Positions 28,150 through 37,613 of a stretch of 64,000 nt of DNA are shown here, in pieces. Source of the DNA: Arsenophonus nilaparvatae. GTDB taxonomy: Bacteria; Pseudomonadota; Gammaproteobacteria; Enterobacterales; Enterobacteriaceae. Both the position numbers and the translations under genes were made by a program. The notes under the pieces are model-generated. The model worked only from the letters and a program-made list of their open reading frames with translations, was not told where the DNA came from and did not search any database. Positions within the stretch are counted from its first letter, which is position 1. Every line of letters starts with the position of its first letter. The stretch lies in NCBI RefSeq assembly GCF_000757905.1, contig NZ_JRLH01000010.1. One strand, written 5' to 3'.

Positions 28150-28353
28150 ATTATTTAGCTGTTAGCTTGTATATCAATATCATCAGATCACAGGCAATAT
28201 ATAGCTTAAAATTAATTAAATAGACTGCTAAATATCTACAGTAAAAAATAAATAAGGAATATATTATTTTATAATGCCAGTTTAATAATAATATTTAATA
28301 AATATTTATTATGATAACTATCTTAATGATTATATGTGTGTTTTTTATTTTAT

Positions 28354-28406
28354 TTGACAAATTACATAATATTTTTTTAAGCTGAAAAAGCTTTAGTTTA
28401 AGCGTT
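28354..28406 (+). promoter_or_regulatory. tpsA copy C promoter with operator-like dyad
   Basis: TTGACA at 28354-28359, 18-bp spacer, TAAGCT at 28378-28383, then a dyad AAAGCTT-N6-AAGCGTT at 28387-28406 that would cover the start point. The same arrangement recurs upstream of copies D and E, which is the main support. The dyad could be a repressor site or a leader hairpin. Confidence 0.65.
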
Positions 28407-28433
28407 AATTTATTAATTACAGGGAACTATTTT

Positions 28434-29849
28434 ATGACAAAAAATAAACTGAGCTTTATTGCTTTAAGTGTTACCAGCATCCTTTTTTCTTTTCATATTA
28501 ATGCCAGTGAAAATATTATTGTTGATAGTAATAAGAGTAAAGATCTTACTATTAAAATTAAAGATGGAATTGAACATATTAATATTACAAAGACTAATAA
28601 CCAAGGTATTTCACATAATTATTATCAAAAGTTTAATGTTAGTGAAAAAGGAGCTGTTCTTGATAATACCGCTGTAGCAGCAAATATAATTATTAATGAA
28701 GTGACTTCGGCGGAAAAAAGTTTTCTCAAAGGCAATTTAAGGATTAATGGTCAGGAAGCAAATGTGATGGTTATTAATCCATATGGTATTGAGTGTGATG
28801 GTTGTTCAACTTCTGGTGTATCAGAATTCACTCTGCGATCAAGAACTTTATCGGATAACTTAATGGATGTACAGGGGTATGGAGCAGCAAATGGTAATAC
28901 TTTTATGATGAACGAATTACCTTCTTCTGCTAATCAGATTGTCTTTAAAAATATTTCTCAACCAATTAATGCTAATGGTTCACTAATGGTTGATGCCGAT
29001 AGAGTAGCTATAATCGATGGTGATTTGCAACATGACCAACACTATAAATTGATTATGAATCATAATGAAGCGATTATAGCTAATAAGGTGACTATAAAGA
29101 GTAACGATTTATTTATTGATCACAGAGTCGCAATGAATTTTGATCAATTAAAGATGAATATTGCTGGTAAAGTTAATAACTACGGAGAATTAATTGCCAA
29201 TAATGTGGATATAGAAGTGCAAGGAGATTTTATCAATCACCGAGACGCTGAACTGAATATTGGTGGCAATAATAATGATAAGTTAAACAATTCGAATTTC
29301 AAGGCAGCAAAATTAAAAGTTGATCACGCATATTTTGATATAGTTAACACTAAGATCAAATTTGACATTGATGAATTTAATAGCCTTAATGGTCAGCTAG
29401 GTTTGATAAATTCGATTGTTACTATCAATAGTAACAAGTTTTTCAATGAAAACGACTATAAGAAAAATGATCAACATCATATTGAAGAAAATCTTTCAGA
29501 TGGTGCTATATTACTTGATAATACTAAGTTCATTATAAATAGTAAGGAGATTATCAATAAAGCTGTTATTAGAGGTAATGGTAGTTTGGAAATTAAAGCT
29601 AATTCTTTTATTGGTAGAAATAATATTAAAATAATGGGTAAAAAAACAACTAAAATAGGTCAATTTACTATTAATAAAAATGGAGAAGTAAAAATTACTG
29701 TTAATGGATTACTTGATACATATGGAAGTAAAATAGCGGCTAGTAATAGTTTGATAATTAATACACAGAAACTAAAAGCTAAAAAAGGTGATATTAAAAT
29801 TATTAATAGAAATAAAAACATTAAACCTATTGTTCGTATAGCTGATTAA
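28434..29849 (+). CDS. Short TpsA-like exoprotein, copy C
   Basis: 471 residues: signal peptide to about residue 24 (FSFHINASEN), then the TPS domain with QGISHNYYQKFNVSEKGAV (about 54-72), IIINEVTSAEKSFLKGNL and VMVINPYGIECDGCSTSG, where NPNG is NPYG. The C-terminal half is Asn/Lys/Ile-rich with weak beta-helix periodicity and ends in a conserved tail (TINKNGEVKITVNGLLDTYGS). It shares the N-terminus, promoter, ribosome site AGGGAA and terminator type with copies D and E. Export by the TpsB at 20342 is inferred. No toxin domain; function unknown, perhaps adhesion. Confidence 0.82.
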   Translation: MTKNKLSFIALSVTSILFSFHINASENIIVDSNKSKDLTIKIKDGIEHINITKTNNQGISHNYYQKFNVSEKGAVLDNTAVAANIIINEVTSAEKSFLKGNLRINGQEANVMVINPYGIECDGCSTSGVSEFTLRSRTLSDNLMDVQGYGAANGNTFMMNELPSSANQIVFKNISQPINANGSLMVDADRVAIIDGDLQHDQHYKLIMNHNEAIIANKVTIKSNDLFIDHRVAMNFDQLKMNIAGKVNNYGELIANNVDIEVQGDFINHRDAELNIGGNNNDKLNNSNFKAAKLKVDHAYFDIVNTKIKFDIDEFNSLNGQLGLINSIVTINSNKFFNENDYKKNDQHHIEENLSDGAILLDNTKFIINSKEIINKAVIRGNGSLEIKANSFIGRNNIKIMGKKTTKIGQFTINKNGEVKITVNGLLDTYGSKIAASNSLIINTQKLKAKKGDIKIINRNKNIKPIVRIAD

Positions 29850-29959
29850 TTAATATTAATCTTGATTAAAATTGAAAATTTTCTAATAGTAATAAAATTA
29901 AATTTAACAAAGCCAATAGAAAAATAAATTAGTTGTTTATCAATAGATAATTTATCAAC

Positions 29960-29994
29960 TATAGCACCTATTAGAAAGCAGGTGCTATATTTAT
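29960..29994 (+). terminator. tpsA copy C terminator
   Basis: Perfect 10-bp stem TATAGCACCT/AGGTGCTATA with a 10-nt loop, followed by TTTAT. A related hairpin with compensatory differences follows copy D. Confidence 0.8.
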
Positions 29995-30150
29995 ACAGCA
30001 ATCAGCGAGAAGAATGATAAATTTCATTATTAAGCTAATTGAAATTTTGCTCAAAGTTTAAAGTAAACACATGCAGGAATTTTTATTGTTAAAATTTATA
30101 TTTATAATAATATAATTAAAAATATTATTATAATAAATAATTATATTTTT

Positions 30151-30175
30151 TTATTTTATTTTATTTTATTTTATT
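30151..30175. repeat. Five TTATT units abutting the copy D -35 box
   Basis: Five perfect 5-bp units directly adjoin TTGACA (30175-30180). The equivalent place before copy C has about two such units and before copy E the run is irregular, so copy number differs between paralogues. Slippage here would alter sequence just upstream of the -35 box. Confidence 0.85.
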
Positions 30176-30227
30176 TGACACATTACCTAATGTTTATTTA
30201 AGATGACAACGCTTTAGTTTAAGCATT
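30175..30227 (+). promoter_or_regulatory. tpsA copy D promoter with operator-like dyad
   Basis: TTGACA at 30175-30180, 18-bp spacer, TAAGAT at 30199-30204, dyad AACGCTT-N6-AAGCATT at 30208-30227. Same geometry as copies C and E. Confidence 0.7.
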
Positions 30228-30255
30228 AATTTATTAATTACAGGGAATTTATTTT

Positions 30256-31947
30256 ATGACAAAACACAGACTGAGTTTTATCGCCTTGAGTATTGCTGGC
30301 ATACTTTCATCTTTTCATATTAATGCCAGTGAAAATATTATTATTGATAATAATAAGAAAAAAGATATTACTCTAGAAATTAAAAATGGCATTGAACATA
30401 TTAATATTGAAAAAGCGAATGAGAATGGTATTTCCCATAATTATTATCAAAAGTTTAATGTTAGTGAAAAAGGGGCTATTATTAATAACCCAACTTATCT
30501 AGCGAACTCAGCTGCAAAATTTATTATCAATGAAGTCACATCTAATGAAAAGAGTTCACTTAAAGGTGAATTGCGGGTTAAAGGCGATAATGCATATTTG
30601 ATGATTGCCAATCCAAATGGTATTGAGTGTAATGGTTGTTCATTTTCCGGTACTAAGCAACAGTTATTAGTAACAGGTAAAGTTAAATTAATCAATAACG
30701 AGGAATCATCAACCTTCTCACAAGGCGGTAAGATCCACTATAAAGATGGCGATTTGAAAATTAATGTCTCAGCTGAAGGAAAGATTATATTTAAAAATAA
30801 TATTAAGTCAGTTCATGATGAAGGGTTATTAACACTTATTTCTAATGAAATAGCGATGTCTGATGGTAATCTAAATGGTAAGTTTCTTAAAACCATTATT
30901 GGTAATAATGAAATTAAATTTTCCCGTAAGCATAAAGCCCCTGGTTTATCTTATGTAAGATATAATTTTCCTACTAATCAACAGCTTCCAGCCAATTATT
31001 CACTTATCCGTAAAGGAAAAGACGGTAAAGCGGATATATATCGAGTAGCCAATTATTCTGATTATTATCACTCGGCGACGGGCTACTTTGGCAAGCAGGA
31101 AAATAGTCCCGATGCAGGTTTGTTGATTAATCAACATGCAACTGTGAAATTTAGTGGTTTAAGCATTACACAAACGGGAGATAGTCGCGTTATTAATGAA
31201 GGGCAGTTGAGTGCTAAAAAGTTTTATGCAGATGTGGAAAACCAATTCATTAATAGGAAAGGCGCTGTATTGGATGTTGGTGATCAACAATATAATAAAT
31301 CTGTAAATAAATCGCTTATTAAAGCAAAAATATTAAAATTTGATCATGCAACTTTTAAAATGAATAACACTAATACAAATATTAATGTTGATTCGTTTGA
31401 AGGTATGAATAGTTATATAAAAAGTGAAAATGCCATTGTTTATGTAAAAAGTAACCAATTTGATAATAAACAGGACTCTTATCAATATCGTCATTTTGAT
31501 GGTAATAAACCATCAGATTCAAATTATGGCCAATTTTCACTCAACAATTCCAAGTTAGTATTCGATAGTAAAGAGATTACCAATAATGCTGACTGGATAG
31601 GGGATGGTCGCTTAGAAATTAACACTGATTCTTTAAAAAACCGTGGCACTATTAAGGTAGAGGGTACAAGAACAACCAACATAGGCCAACATACTATTAA
31701 TAAAAATGGGGCAGTAAAGATAAAAGTTAATGGAATACTTGATACATATGGAAGTAACATCGTTGCCAGCAATGGTTTAATAATTGATGCTCAGCAACTA
31801 AAAGCTAAAGATGGCAATATTAAAATTATTAATAAAAATAAAAACATTAAGCCTGTTATTAGTACAGCAGAGTTAATTGATATTACTCCTGATGAGCAGT
31901 TGAAATTTGTTAATAGTAATAAAGTCGACTTTAATTGGAAGATGTAA
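30256..31947 (+). CDS. Short TpsA-like exoprotein, copy D
   Basis: 563 residues, the longest of the set. Signal peptide to about residue 24, TPS domain with NGISHNYYQKFNVSEKGAI, FIINEVTSNEKSSLKGEL and intact YLMIANPNGIECNGCSFSG at about 114-132, the best match to the classical NPNG and Cys motifs. The second half is a diverged version of copy C, with the tail TINKNGAVKIKVNGILDTYGS followed by 28 extra residues ending FNWKM. Copy C plus promoter and terminator appears duplicated here. Most likely a functional member. Export via TpsB inferred; no toxin motif. Confidence 0.84.
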   Translation: MTKHRLSFIALSIAGILSSFHINASENIIIDNNKKKDITLEIKNGIEHINIEKANENGISHNYYQKFNVSEKGAIINNPTYLANSAAKFIINEVTSNEKSSLKGELRVKGDNAYLMIANPNGIECNGCSFSGTKQQLLVTGKVKLINNEESSTFSQGGKIHYKDGDLKINVSAEGKIIFKNNIKSVHDEGLLTLISNEIAMSDGNLNGKFLKTIIGNNEIKFSRKHKAPGLSYVRYNFPTNQQLPANYSLIRKGKDGKADIYRVANYSDYYHSATGYFGKQENSPDAGLLINQHATVKFSGLSITQTGDSRVINEGQLSAKKFYADVENQFINRKGAVLDVGDQQYNKSVNKSLIKAKILKFDHATFKMNNTNTNINVDSFEGMNSYIKSENAIVYVKSNQFDNKQDSYQYRHFDGNKPSDSNYGQFSLNNSKLVFDSKEITNNADWIGDGRLEINTDSLKNRGTIKVEGTRTTNIGQHTINKNGAVKIKVNGILDTYGSNIVASNGLIIDAQQLKAKDGNIKIINKNKNIKPVISTAELIDITPDEQLKFVNSNKVDFNWKM

Positions 31948-31991
31948 GTAAAAAAATAAATTAGTTGTTTACCAATAAATGATTTATTATT

Positions 31992-32026
31992 AATAGCGCC
32001 GACTAAAGATAGGCGCTATTTTTTTA
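31992..32026 (+). terminator. tpsA copy D terminator
   Basis: 9-bp stem AATAGCGCC/GGCGCTATT with an 11-nt loop followed by TTTTTATT; GC-richer than its surroundings. Confidence 0.85.
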
Positions 32027-32204
32027 TTCAGCAATTAACGGGATGAATAATAAACTTAACTGTTAAGTTAATTGAACTTTTCTTAATATCCAAAGTGAAA
32101 GTTTGATGGACAGCCTTTATTGTTAGAATTTATTTTTATAATATAATAAAATAATTAAAAACTTTATTATTATAAATAATTATGTTTTATTTTTTTTATT
32201 TAAC

Positions 32205-32257
32205 TTGACGCATAATATAATTTTTATTTAAGATAAAAACGCTTTAATCAAAGCATT
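32205..32257 (+). promoter_or_regulatory. tpsA copy E promoter with operator-like dyad
   Basis: TTGACG at 32205-32210, 18-bp spacer, TAAGAT at 32229-32234, dyad AACGCTT-N6-AAGCATT at 32238-32257. Conserved although the gene it drives is broken. The ribosome site GGAGG follows just before the ATG. Confidence 0.65.
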
Positions 32258-32291
32258 AATTTATAATTTATTAATTACATGGAGGTGCTTT

Positions 32292-33705
32292 ATGAGAAAA
32301 AATAAATTGAGTTTTATCGCTTTAAGTATTGCTAGTATGTTTTACTCTTTCCATGTTACTGCCAATGAAAATATAATTGTTGATGATAAGCTAAAAACCG
32401 ATTTAATGGTTGAAATGAAAGATGGTGTTGAACATATTCATATTGAGAAAGCAAATGAAAATGGTATTTCTCATAATTATTATCAAAAATTTAATGTCAG
32501 TAAAAAAGGTGCTGTTCTTGAAAATACAAACGATTTAGCGGCAAAAATTATTGTTAATGAAGTGACTTCGACAGAAAAAAGTTTACTCAGAGGCAAGTTA
32601 ACCGTTAATGGTAAAGCAGCCGAGCTAATTATTGCTAATCCTAATGGTATTAAATGTAATGGTTGTTGGTTTGCTGGTTCACCAACCCAACGGTTAGTAA
32701 TAGGAAAAGTTTTTTATATTGAAGAAAATTCTCTAACCGGCTTTCGAAATCGGGGTTTTAATGATGTACAGTTAGGAGAAATACTTTTAGCGATTGAAAA
32801 TGGTGATATTGTATTTAAAGGTAATAGTCGTGTTCATCGTAGCGGAGAAGGTCGCTTAGATCTTATCTCGCGTAATGTTAAAATTTTGGATAATAGTTCT
32901 CTGTCTGCAAGCACAATTTATGGCACGATTGGTGATAATATTTTAAGAGTTTCTCATGATAATCAATTATCCATTATTGGAAAAAGTATGCCATCAACCG
33001 AGACTCCTGCTACCGGTTTATCTATTGGAGCAGATGCACGAATTCAAGCTAAATATATAAATATTAAGTTAACTAATGATAGTTCAATGAATAATAGATA
33101 ATAAGTTGGGACGAATAATCTTGATGTGGATATAAAAAGTAATTTATTAAAGAAAAAATGTGCAATTAGCTATTGGTGATAATGGTAACGATAAACCAGA
33201 AGAATTATTGTATTTTGCAATAAAAGCTAAAAGTCTTAGGTTTGACAGCACATATTTTAATATTAATAAAGTAGATGTAATTTTGTTTTTGAGTCATTAT
33301 TGGTTAATTATGATAATATTACAAATATTAGCGATTATATTATTAACTTTGATAATTAATATAGATTATACAACAGGTAATAATAAAATTAATGATAGTA
33401 AATTATATTTTACCTAAAAAATAATAAACATAGGAAATGAAGTTCTCGTTTTTGATAGAAGCTTAATTCTAGGTAATGGGCATCTGAAATTAAAATCATT
33501 TGGTAATGTAGAAAATAGTGGAACTATAGAAATTATTGATACCAGTCTAGTATCGACATTAGTTGAAGATACAATAAATATAGATGCTATTAGTGTTAAT
33601 AATGATAACGGTAAGATAATTTCAGTAAGAGATTTAACGGTTGATATAGTTGTTTTTCTGCTAAAGATGAAGTTATTTCAACGACATATTGGCAGAATAA
33701 ATCGC
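32292..33705 (+). pseudogene. TpsA-like exoprotein, copy E, broken
   Basis: The first 269 codons are intact: signal peptide, TPS domain with NGISHNYYQKFNVSKKGAV and ELIIANPNGIKCNGCWFAG at about 111-129. A stop at 33099-33101 then ends the frame. Downstream sequence still resembles the copy D second half in pieces: VQLAIGDNGNDKPEELL near 33160, then LILGNGHLKLKSFGNVENSG near 33453-33512 and on to a stop at 33703-33705, separated by frameshifts and stops. A secreted TPS-domain-only product of 269 residues remains possible. The right boundary is approximate. Confidence 0.8.
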
Positions 33706-34345
33706 TAATATGATACCGTTTACCATTTGATGAAATGACATTTGCTAAAATAGCAATACTGAATTTGGTCAAAGTGATAGATTATCAGAGGATATATTTA
33801 AATAGTTAACCTCTCCAAGTCATAGCGGCTACGGCAAAGTAGGCGCTATTGTTTTTTCTGATCGACAAACAAATCATTTCTATGAGAATAATATTCCATA
33901 AAATTATTTGAATGAAAATTTTATCATAAAAATAGATAACAAAATTGTATTAATACATTGATTTAAATAGATCATCTGTGATGTATGTTGTTATTCGTTA
34001 TATTTGAATAATTTTATTTATGAATTAACAACTTTATTGATTGTAATCGTAGTTAATTATTAATGTGTTTTATATTATTTAAAGTGATAATATCAGTAAC
34101 CTGTATTAAACAACTGTTTTTGACCATAATGTAGTTAATAAAATCCGATAGATATCAAATAATCTGTCAAAAAACGTAGTGGTGAACTTTAAGCTTAACA
34201 TGGTAATCTTAGAGATCTAAAAACATCCCAAATATTATGAGATTTAACCAGAGATCGGCTGTCTAAGCCCTGAGGTGGTACTTTCCGTTAAAAATAAATG
34301 TGGCATTTGACGGTTAAATCCAACAATTAACAACAAGAGGTTTGC
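33706..34345. other. Spacer after tpsA copy E, before yhjJ
   Basis: 640 bp. The left end holds a degenerate version of the copy C/D terminator near 33822-33857 (ATAGCG...CGCTAT then a T-run). The rest is AT-rich with short possible further remnants of copy E; no intact gene. The yhjJ promoter should lie right of about 34200. Confidence 0.55.
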
Positions 34346-35830
34346 ATGCAGGGCATAAAAATTCGGTATTTTATTGGTGGCGCACTAATGGCTTTGTCCA
34401 GCCAACTGCCGGCAGAAACTTTGCAACCTGATCCTGCCTGGCAGCAGGGTAAATTAGATAATGGTTTTTCCTGGCAACTATTGCAAACTCCACAGCGGCC
34501 GAATGATAGGATCCAATTGCGGTTAGTTGTCAAAACGGGTTCAATGGTAGAAACAGCAAGTCAGAGAGGTTTTACCTATTTGATCCCCAAAATGGCACTG
34601 TTTCACAGCAAAACTTTAAGCAGTTCGCAATTACAACAGTTATGGCACAATGCGATTGATCCAGCAGCACCGATCCCTCCGGCGATTGTCTCTTATGACG
34701 TAACTCTTTATAACCTAAGCTTACCTAACAATCGACCTGAGTTACTGAAAGAGGCACTGCAATGGTTGGCAGGCTCGGCAGCGGGTAGCCAATTTGATAA
34801 AAAATCATTAATGATGGTAACGTCGTTACCAAAGCGTATGGTAGTAACACATCCAGCTAATGTAAAAGATCCTTTATGGCGAGCGAGAATAAAAGGATCA
34901 ACCTTAATTGGTCATGAACCGGGAGTGATGCCAGTTACACCGGTTAAGTTAGAAGAAATTAACAAATTTGTTCAACAATGGTATACACCTGACATAATGA
35001 CGCTTTATGTCGCTGGCCATGTTGATAACCGTTCATTGACCGAAAATATTAATCAGATTTTTTCAGCACTTAGTGGAAAACGTTCTATGCCGGTTACTGT
35101 GGCGGCCCTACCCGTTCTTCCACCACAAATAATTAATTTAACCAGCTCGGATCCAGCAAAAGATTCTTTATCGTTGACTTGGGATTTTGGTTGGCGAACG
35201 ATTAACGATTCTGAAATGTTAAAGCGTTATTGGCTTGATGATTTAGCCAGAGAGGCTATTTTTCGTTCAATTAAACAATCTTTTGACAAAAAATATGGCA
35301 AACTTGTTGGATTGAATATGGATTGCCGTATTCAATATCAGCGAGCGAGCTGTGCATTATTAGTATCGGCTGCGCCTGAAAAAATGAAGAGTGTATCCGA
35401 AAGCTTGTTAGCAGAGTTATCTGCTATTAACAATAAAGGTATTTCTCAGGCCATATTTGAGCAAATAGTACAAGAAAAACAGCAGCAATTAGATCAGCTC
35501 TTTGCGGCTTATGCCAGAGTAAGTACTGACATATTAATTAATCAGCGGCTGATTTCACAACAAAATGGTGTCATAGATATTGCCCCGGAACAGTTTCAAC
35601 GTTTAAGGCAAGCTTTCTTGGCAGAATTAACATTAGCTGTAATGACTGAAGATGCTAAACGGTTGGTTGCGCAAGAGCCTACCTTTATTTTATCTCAACC
35701 AGTGGATACAAGGCGATTAGATATTGAACAGCTTAGAAATAAGTTTAAACGGGCTCTTTGGCCGGCAGTGGCTGCATCCGCAACGGAACAGGAAGTAAAT
35801 GACAGCTCACCTGTTACCAGCTTTAATTAA
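34346..35830 (+). CDS. yhjJ: YhjJ, M16-family peptidase-like periplasmic protein
   Basis: 494 residues with a signal peptide (about 1-25, SSQLPAETLQPDP). Closely follows E. coli YhjJ: DPAWQQGKLDNGFSWQLLQTPQRP, PPAIVSYDVTLYNLSLPNNRPELLKEAL, FVQQWYTPDIMTLYVAGHVDNRS. M16 (insulinase-like) fold, but the zinc motif HxxEH expected near residue 75 is replaced (GFTYLIPKMALFHS), so it is probably not an active peptidase, as in E. coli. Role unknown. Confidence 0.92.
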   Translation: MQGIKIRYFIGGALMALSSQLPAETLQPDPAWQQGKLDNGFSWQLLQTPQRPNDRIQLRLVVKTGSMVETASQRGFTYLIPKMALFHSKTLSSSQLQQLWHNAIDPAAPIPPAIVSYDVTLYNLSLPNNRPELLKEALQWLAGSAAGSQFDKKSLMMVTSLPKRMVVTHPANVKDPLWRARIKGSTLIGHEPGVMPVTPVKLEEINKFVQQWYTPDIMTLYVAGHVDNRSLTENINQIFSALSGKRSMPVTVAALPVLPPQIINLTSSDPAKDSLSLTWDFGWRTINDSEMLKRYWLDDLAREAIFRSIKQSFDKKYGKLVGLNMDCRIQYQRASCALLVSAAPEKMKSVSESLLAELSAINNKGISQAIFEQIVQEKQQQLDQLFAAYARVSTDILINQRLISQQNGVIDIAPEQFQRLRQAFLAELTLAVMTEDAKRLVAQEPTFILSQPVDTRRLDIEQLRNKFKRALWPAVAASATEQEVNDSSPVTSFN

Positions 35831-36029
35831 TCATGATAAAAAAGCATAACTCAATGGTAATAAAGATATTTGGATATCATGAACAGGTAGCTATCATCTT
35901 AAATAAATAGGGTTATGCAGCAAATAGTTACTGATGATTATTTTTTTCAGCAATATTTATATAGCAGAATTGTTGGATTTCATTGCTAACTTTTTATTAC
36001 TAATAAGTTAACAAGTAATCGTTTTATTA

Positions 36030-37010
36030 TTACTCTGGTTTATCTGTGGCTATCCAGGCAGCACAGAAAAGTGTCAAACGGGCAAAAAAGTAGAAAAAAG
36101 CCATAAGACCAATAACTGAACCAAATGCTGCACCCGATGGTGAGCTCGCTAGGTTAGGCAATACCCAAGTCATAATAGATTTGAGTATTTCAAAGCCAAT
36201 AGCGGCAATTAATGTTCCTTTCAGTAACGAAATACGGCGAAATTGTTGATGAGGTAAGATCCAAAAAATCCATAGGAACAATAGATAATTTGCCATAATT
36301 GAGATGGTTAAGCCGACTATTGTCCAAATTGGACGTAACCATTCAATAGCATCAAGATGCAATAGACTAACCAGTGTTGCTTGTGCCGAGCCGGCAATAG
36401 AAGTTAATGTAATGGTGATAACTAAGGCAATTAATAAGCCGATAAGAAAAAGAAAATCACGAAAATAGCGAAAAAAAATGGATTCTTTCTCATCTTCGTT
36501 TCTTTCCCAAATATCGCGAAATTGCGCCAAAATAGCTTGACGAAGGTTATTAACCCAATTAACACCAGAATAAAGTGCAATCGCTAAACCGGTCAAACCG
36601 ACGGCTGTACGTTGGCGAATAGCAGTATCGATACTTCTTTCCAGCGTTTGGGCTAATGTTGGATCACTAATACTTTTTGATATACCACGGATCAATTTTT
36701 CCAGCAAATCGGGATTGGAGGCTAATATAAAGCCAGTTGCAGCAAAGGAAAACATAAGGACAGGGATCAAAGAGAGAAAAGAAAAATAGGTAATAGCGGC
36801 ACCAAATTGGTTGCCCATACGGTCATTAAAACGTTCTGCCGCGCGGATTAAATGGGCAATAAATGGAATATTACAGATAACATCAACCCACTTCTTTGAA
36901 TAGGTTAATGCTTTTTTACCACTAACAACACTTTTGCTCAATGTGTTTTTCACCTTTTTGCTCTCCTTAGGCTGCATGGCTATCATTTGCTCAAAATTAT
37001 TTTTAAGCAT
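36030..37010 (-). CDS. yhjD: YhjD-like YihY/BrkB inner-membrane protein
   Basis: 326-residue membrane protein of the YihY/BrkB family, nearest in pattern to E. coli YhjD (ERFNDRMGNQFGAAITYFSFLSLIPVLMFSFAATGF; GVNWVNNLRQAILAQFRDIW; FGSVIGLMAFFYFFARLTLFCAAW). About six membrane segments with a cytoplasmic N-terminal tail of about 65 residues. In E. coli a YhjD change lets cells survive without Kdo lipid A, consistent with an envelope transport role, but its substrate is not settled. Convergent with yhjJ. The exact start among several Met codons is uncertain. Confidence 0.9.
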   Translation of the reverse strand: MLKNNFEQMIAMQPKESKKVKNTLSKSVVSGKKALTYSKKWVDVICNIPFIAHLIRAAERFNDRMGNQFGAAITYFSFLSLIPVLMFSFAATGFILASNPDLLEKLIRGISKSISDPTLAQTLERSIDTAIRQRTAVGLTGLAIALYSGVNWVNNLRQAILAQFRDIWERNEDEKESIFFRYFRDFLFLIGLLIALVITITLTSIAGSAQATLVSLLHLDAIEWLRPIWTIVGLTISIMANYLLFLWIFWILPHQQFRRISLLKGTLIAAIGFEILKSIMTWVLPNLASSPSGAAFGSVIGLMAFFYFFARLTLFCAAWIATDKPE

Positions 37011-37049
37011 GACCTATTTTTATTTAAATCCGTTTAATTTGCTGATGAT

Positions 37050-37442
37050 TTATTTACTTGCTTTTAATATTTCCTCTGCTTTATGCAGTTCAATTTTGGC
37101 TTGTTGCAGTTTTTGTTGCTGCTTACTAATTTTATTCTTATCTCCTTTTGCTTGTGCCTCTTTCAAGTCAACTTCACGTTCTCTAACTTTTAAGCGTTTT
37201 TTCTCAACTTCATTTTTATTTTTTTGATATATAAACTCAGAGCTACAATTATTCTCTAAATTTTTTAAAGCCGTTTTTAACCCATCAATTTTATCTTGAT
37301 TATTATCTTTTTTAGCATATTCGATTTGGGTCTGTATTGTTTGTTTTTTTATTTCACACAACTTTATTTGTTGGTTAGCAAATACCAGGTTACTACCAAG
37401 CATAAATGCAATACAATATATGGATAATGATATTTTTCTCAT
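37050..37442 (-). CDS. yqjC: YqjC-like DUF1090 periplasmic protein
   Basis: 130 residues with a signal peptide (about 1-22, GSNLVFANQQ) and an all-helical charged mature part with a strong coiled-coil (KNEVEKKRLKVREREVDLKEA). Two Cys (CEIKK and NNCSSEF) sit as in DUF1090 proteins such as E. coli YqjC. Function unknown; periplasmic location inferred. It lies 40 bp upstream of yhjD on the same strand and could share its transcript. In E. coli yqjC is elsewhere, so this neighbourhood is rearranged. Confidence 0.8.
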   Translation of the reverse strand: MRKISLSIYCIAFMLGSNLVFANQQIKLCEIKKQTIQTQIEYAKKDNNQDKIDGLKTALKNLENNCSSEFIYQKNKNEVEKKRLKVREREVDLKEAQAKGDKNKISKQQQKLQQAKIELHKAEEILKASK

Positions 37443-37613
37443 CGTCTATTCACCTTTTATTGTTAATAGTCTATTTAGCATAATGCTATAAATATGTTAT
37501 GTCATTATCAGAGTTTAATATTACTGTGATAAAATGTGCGGTAATATAAGTATAATAGTGGTTATATTTAGCCCCCGCAAAAACAGTTTTTTACATTAAA
37601 TGGTAATAAATTT

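Larger units (their letters stand above)
28074..28433. other. Spacer: dpp terminator and tpsA copy C promoter
   Basis: 360 bp. The left part holds the dpp terminator (28110-28149), the right part the promoter and dyad of copy C (28354-28406). The middle is AT-rich without further recognisable signals. Confidence 0.7.
29850..30255. other. Spacer between tpsA copies C and D
   Basis: 406 bp holding the copy C terminator (29960-29994), a run of five TTATT units and the copy D promoter. It resembles the D-E spacer, as expected from tandem duplication. Confidence 0.7.
31948..32291. other. Spacer between tpsA copies D and E
   Basis: 344 bp with the copy D terminator (31992-32026) and the copy E promoter (32205-32257). 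Otherwise AT-rich and similar to the C-D spacer. Confidence 0.7.

Noticed and set aside
33160..33417. Separate 85-codon gene
   Set aside because: Its start matches the internal part of tpsA copy D, so it is a piece of the broken copy E.
16564..33705. Contact-dependent inhibition (CdiBAI) locus
   Set aside because: No VENN/NxxLYN motif, no polymorphic C-terminal toxin and no small immunity gene behind any tpsA copy.
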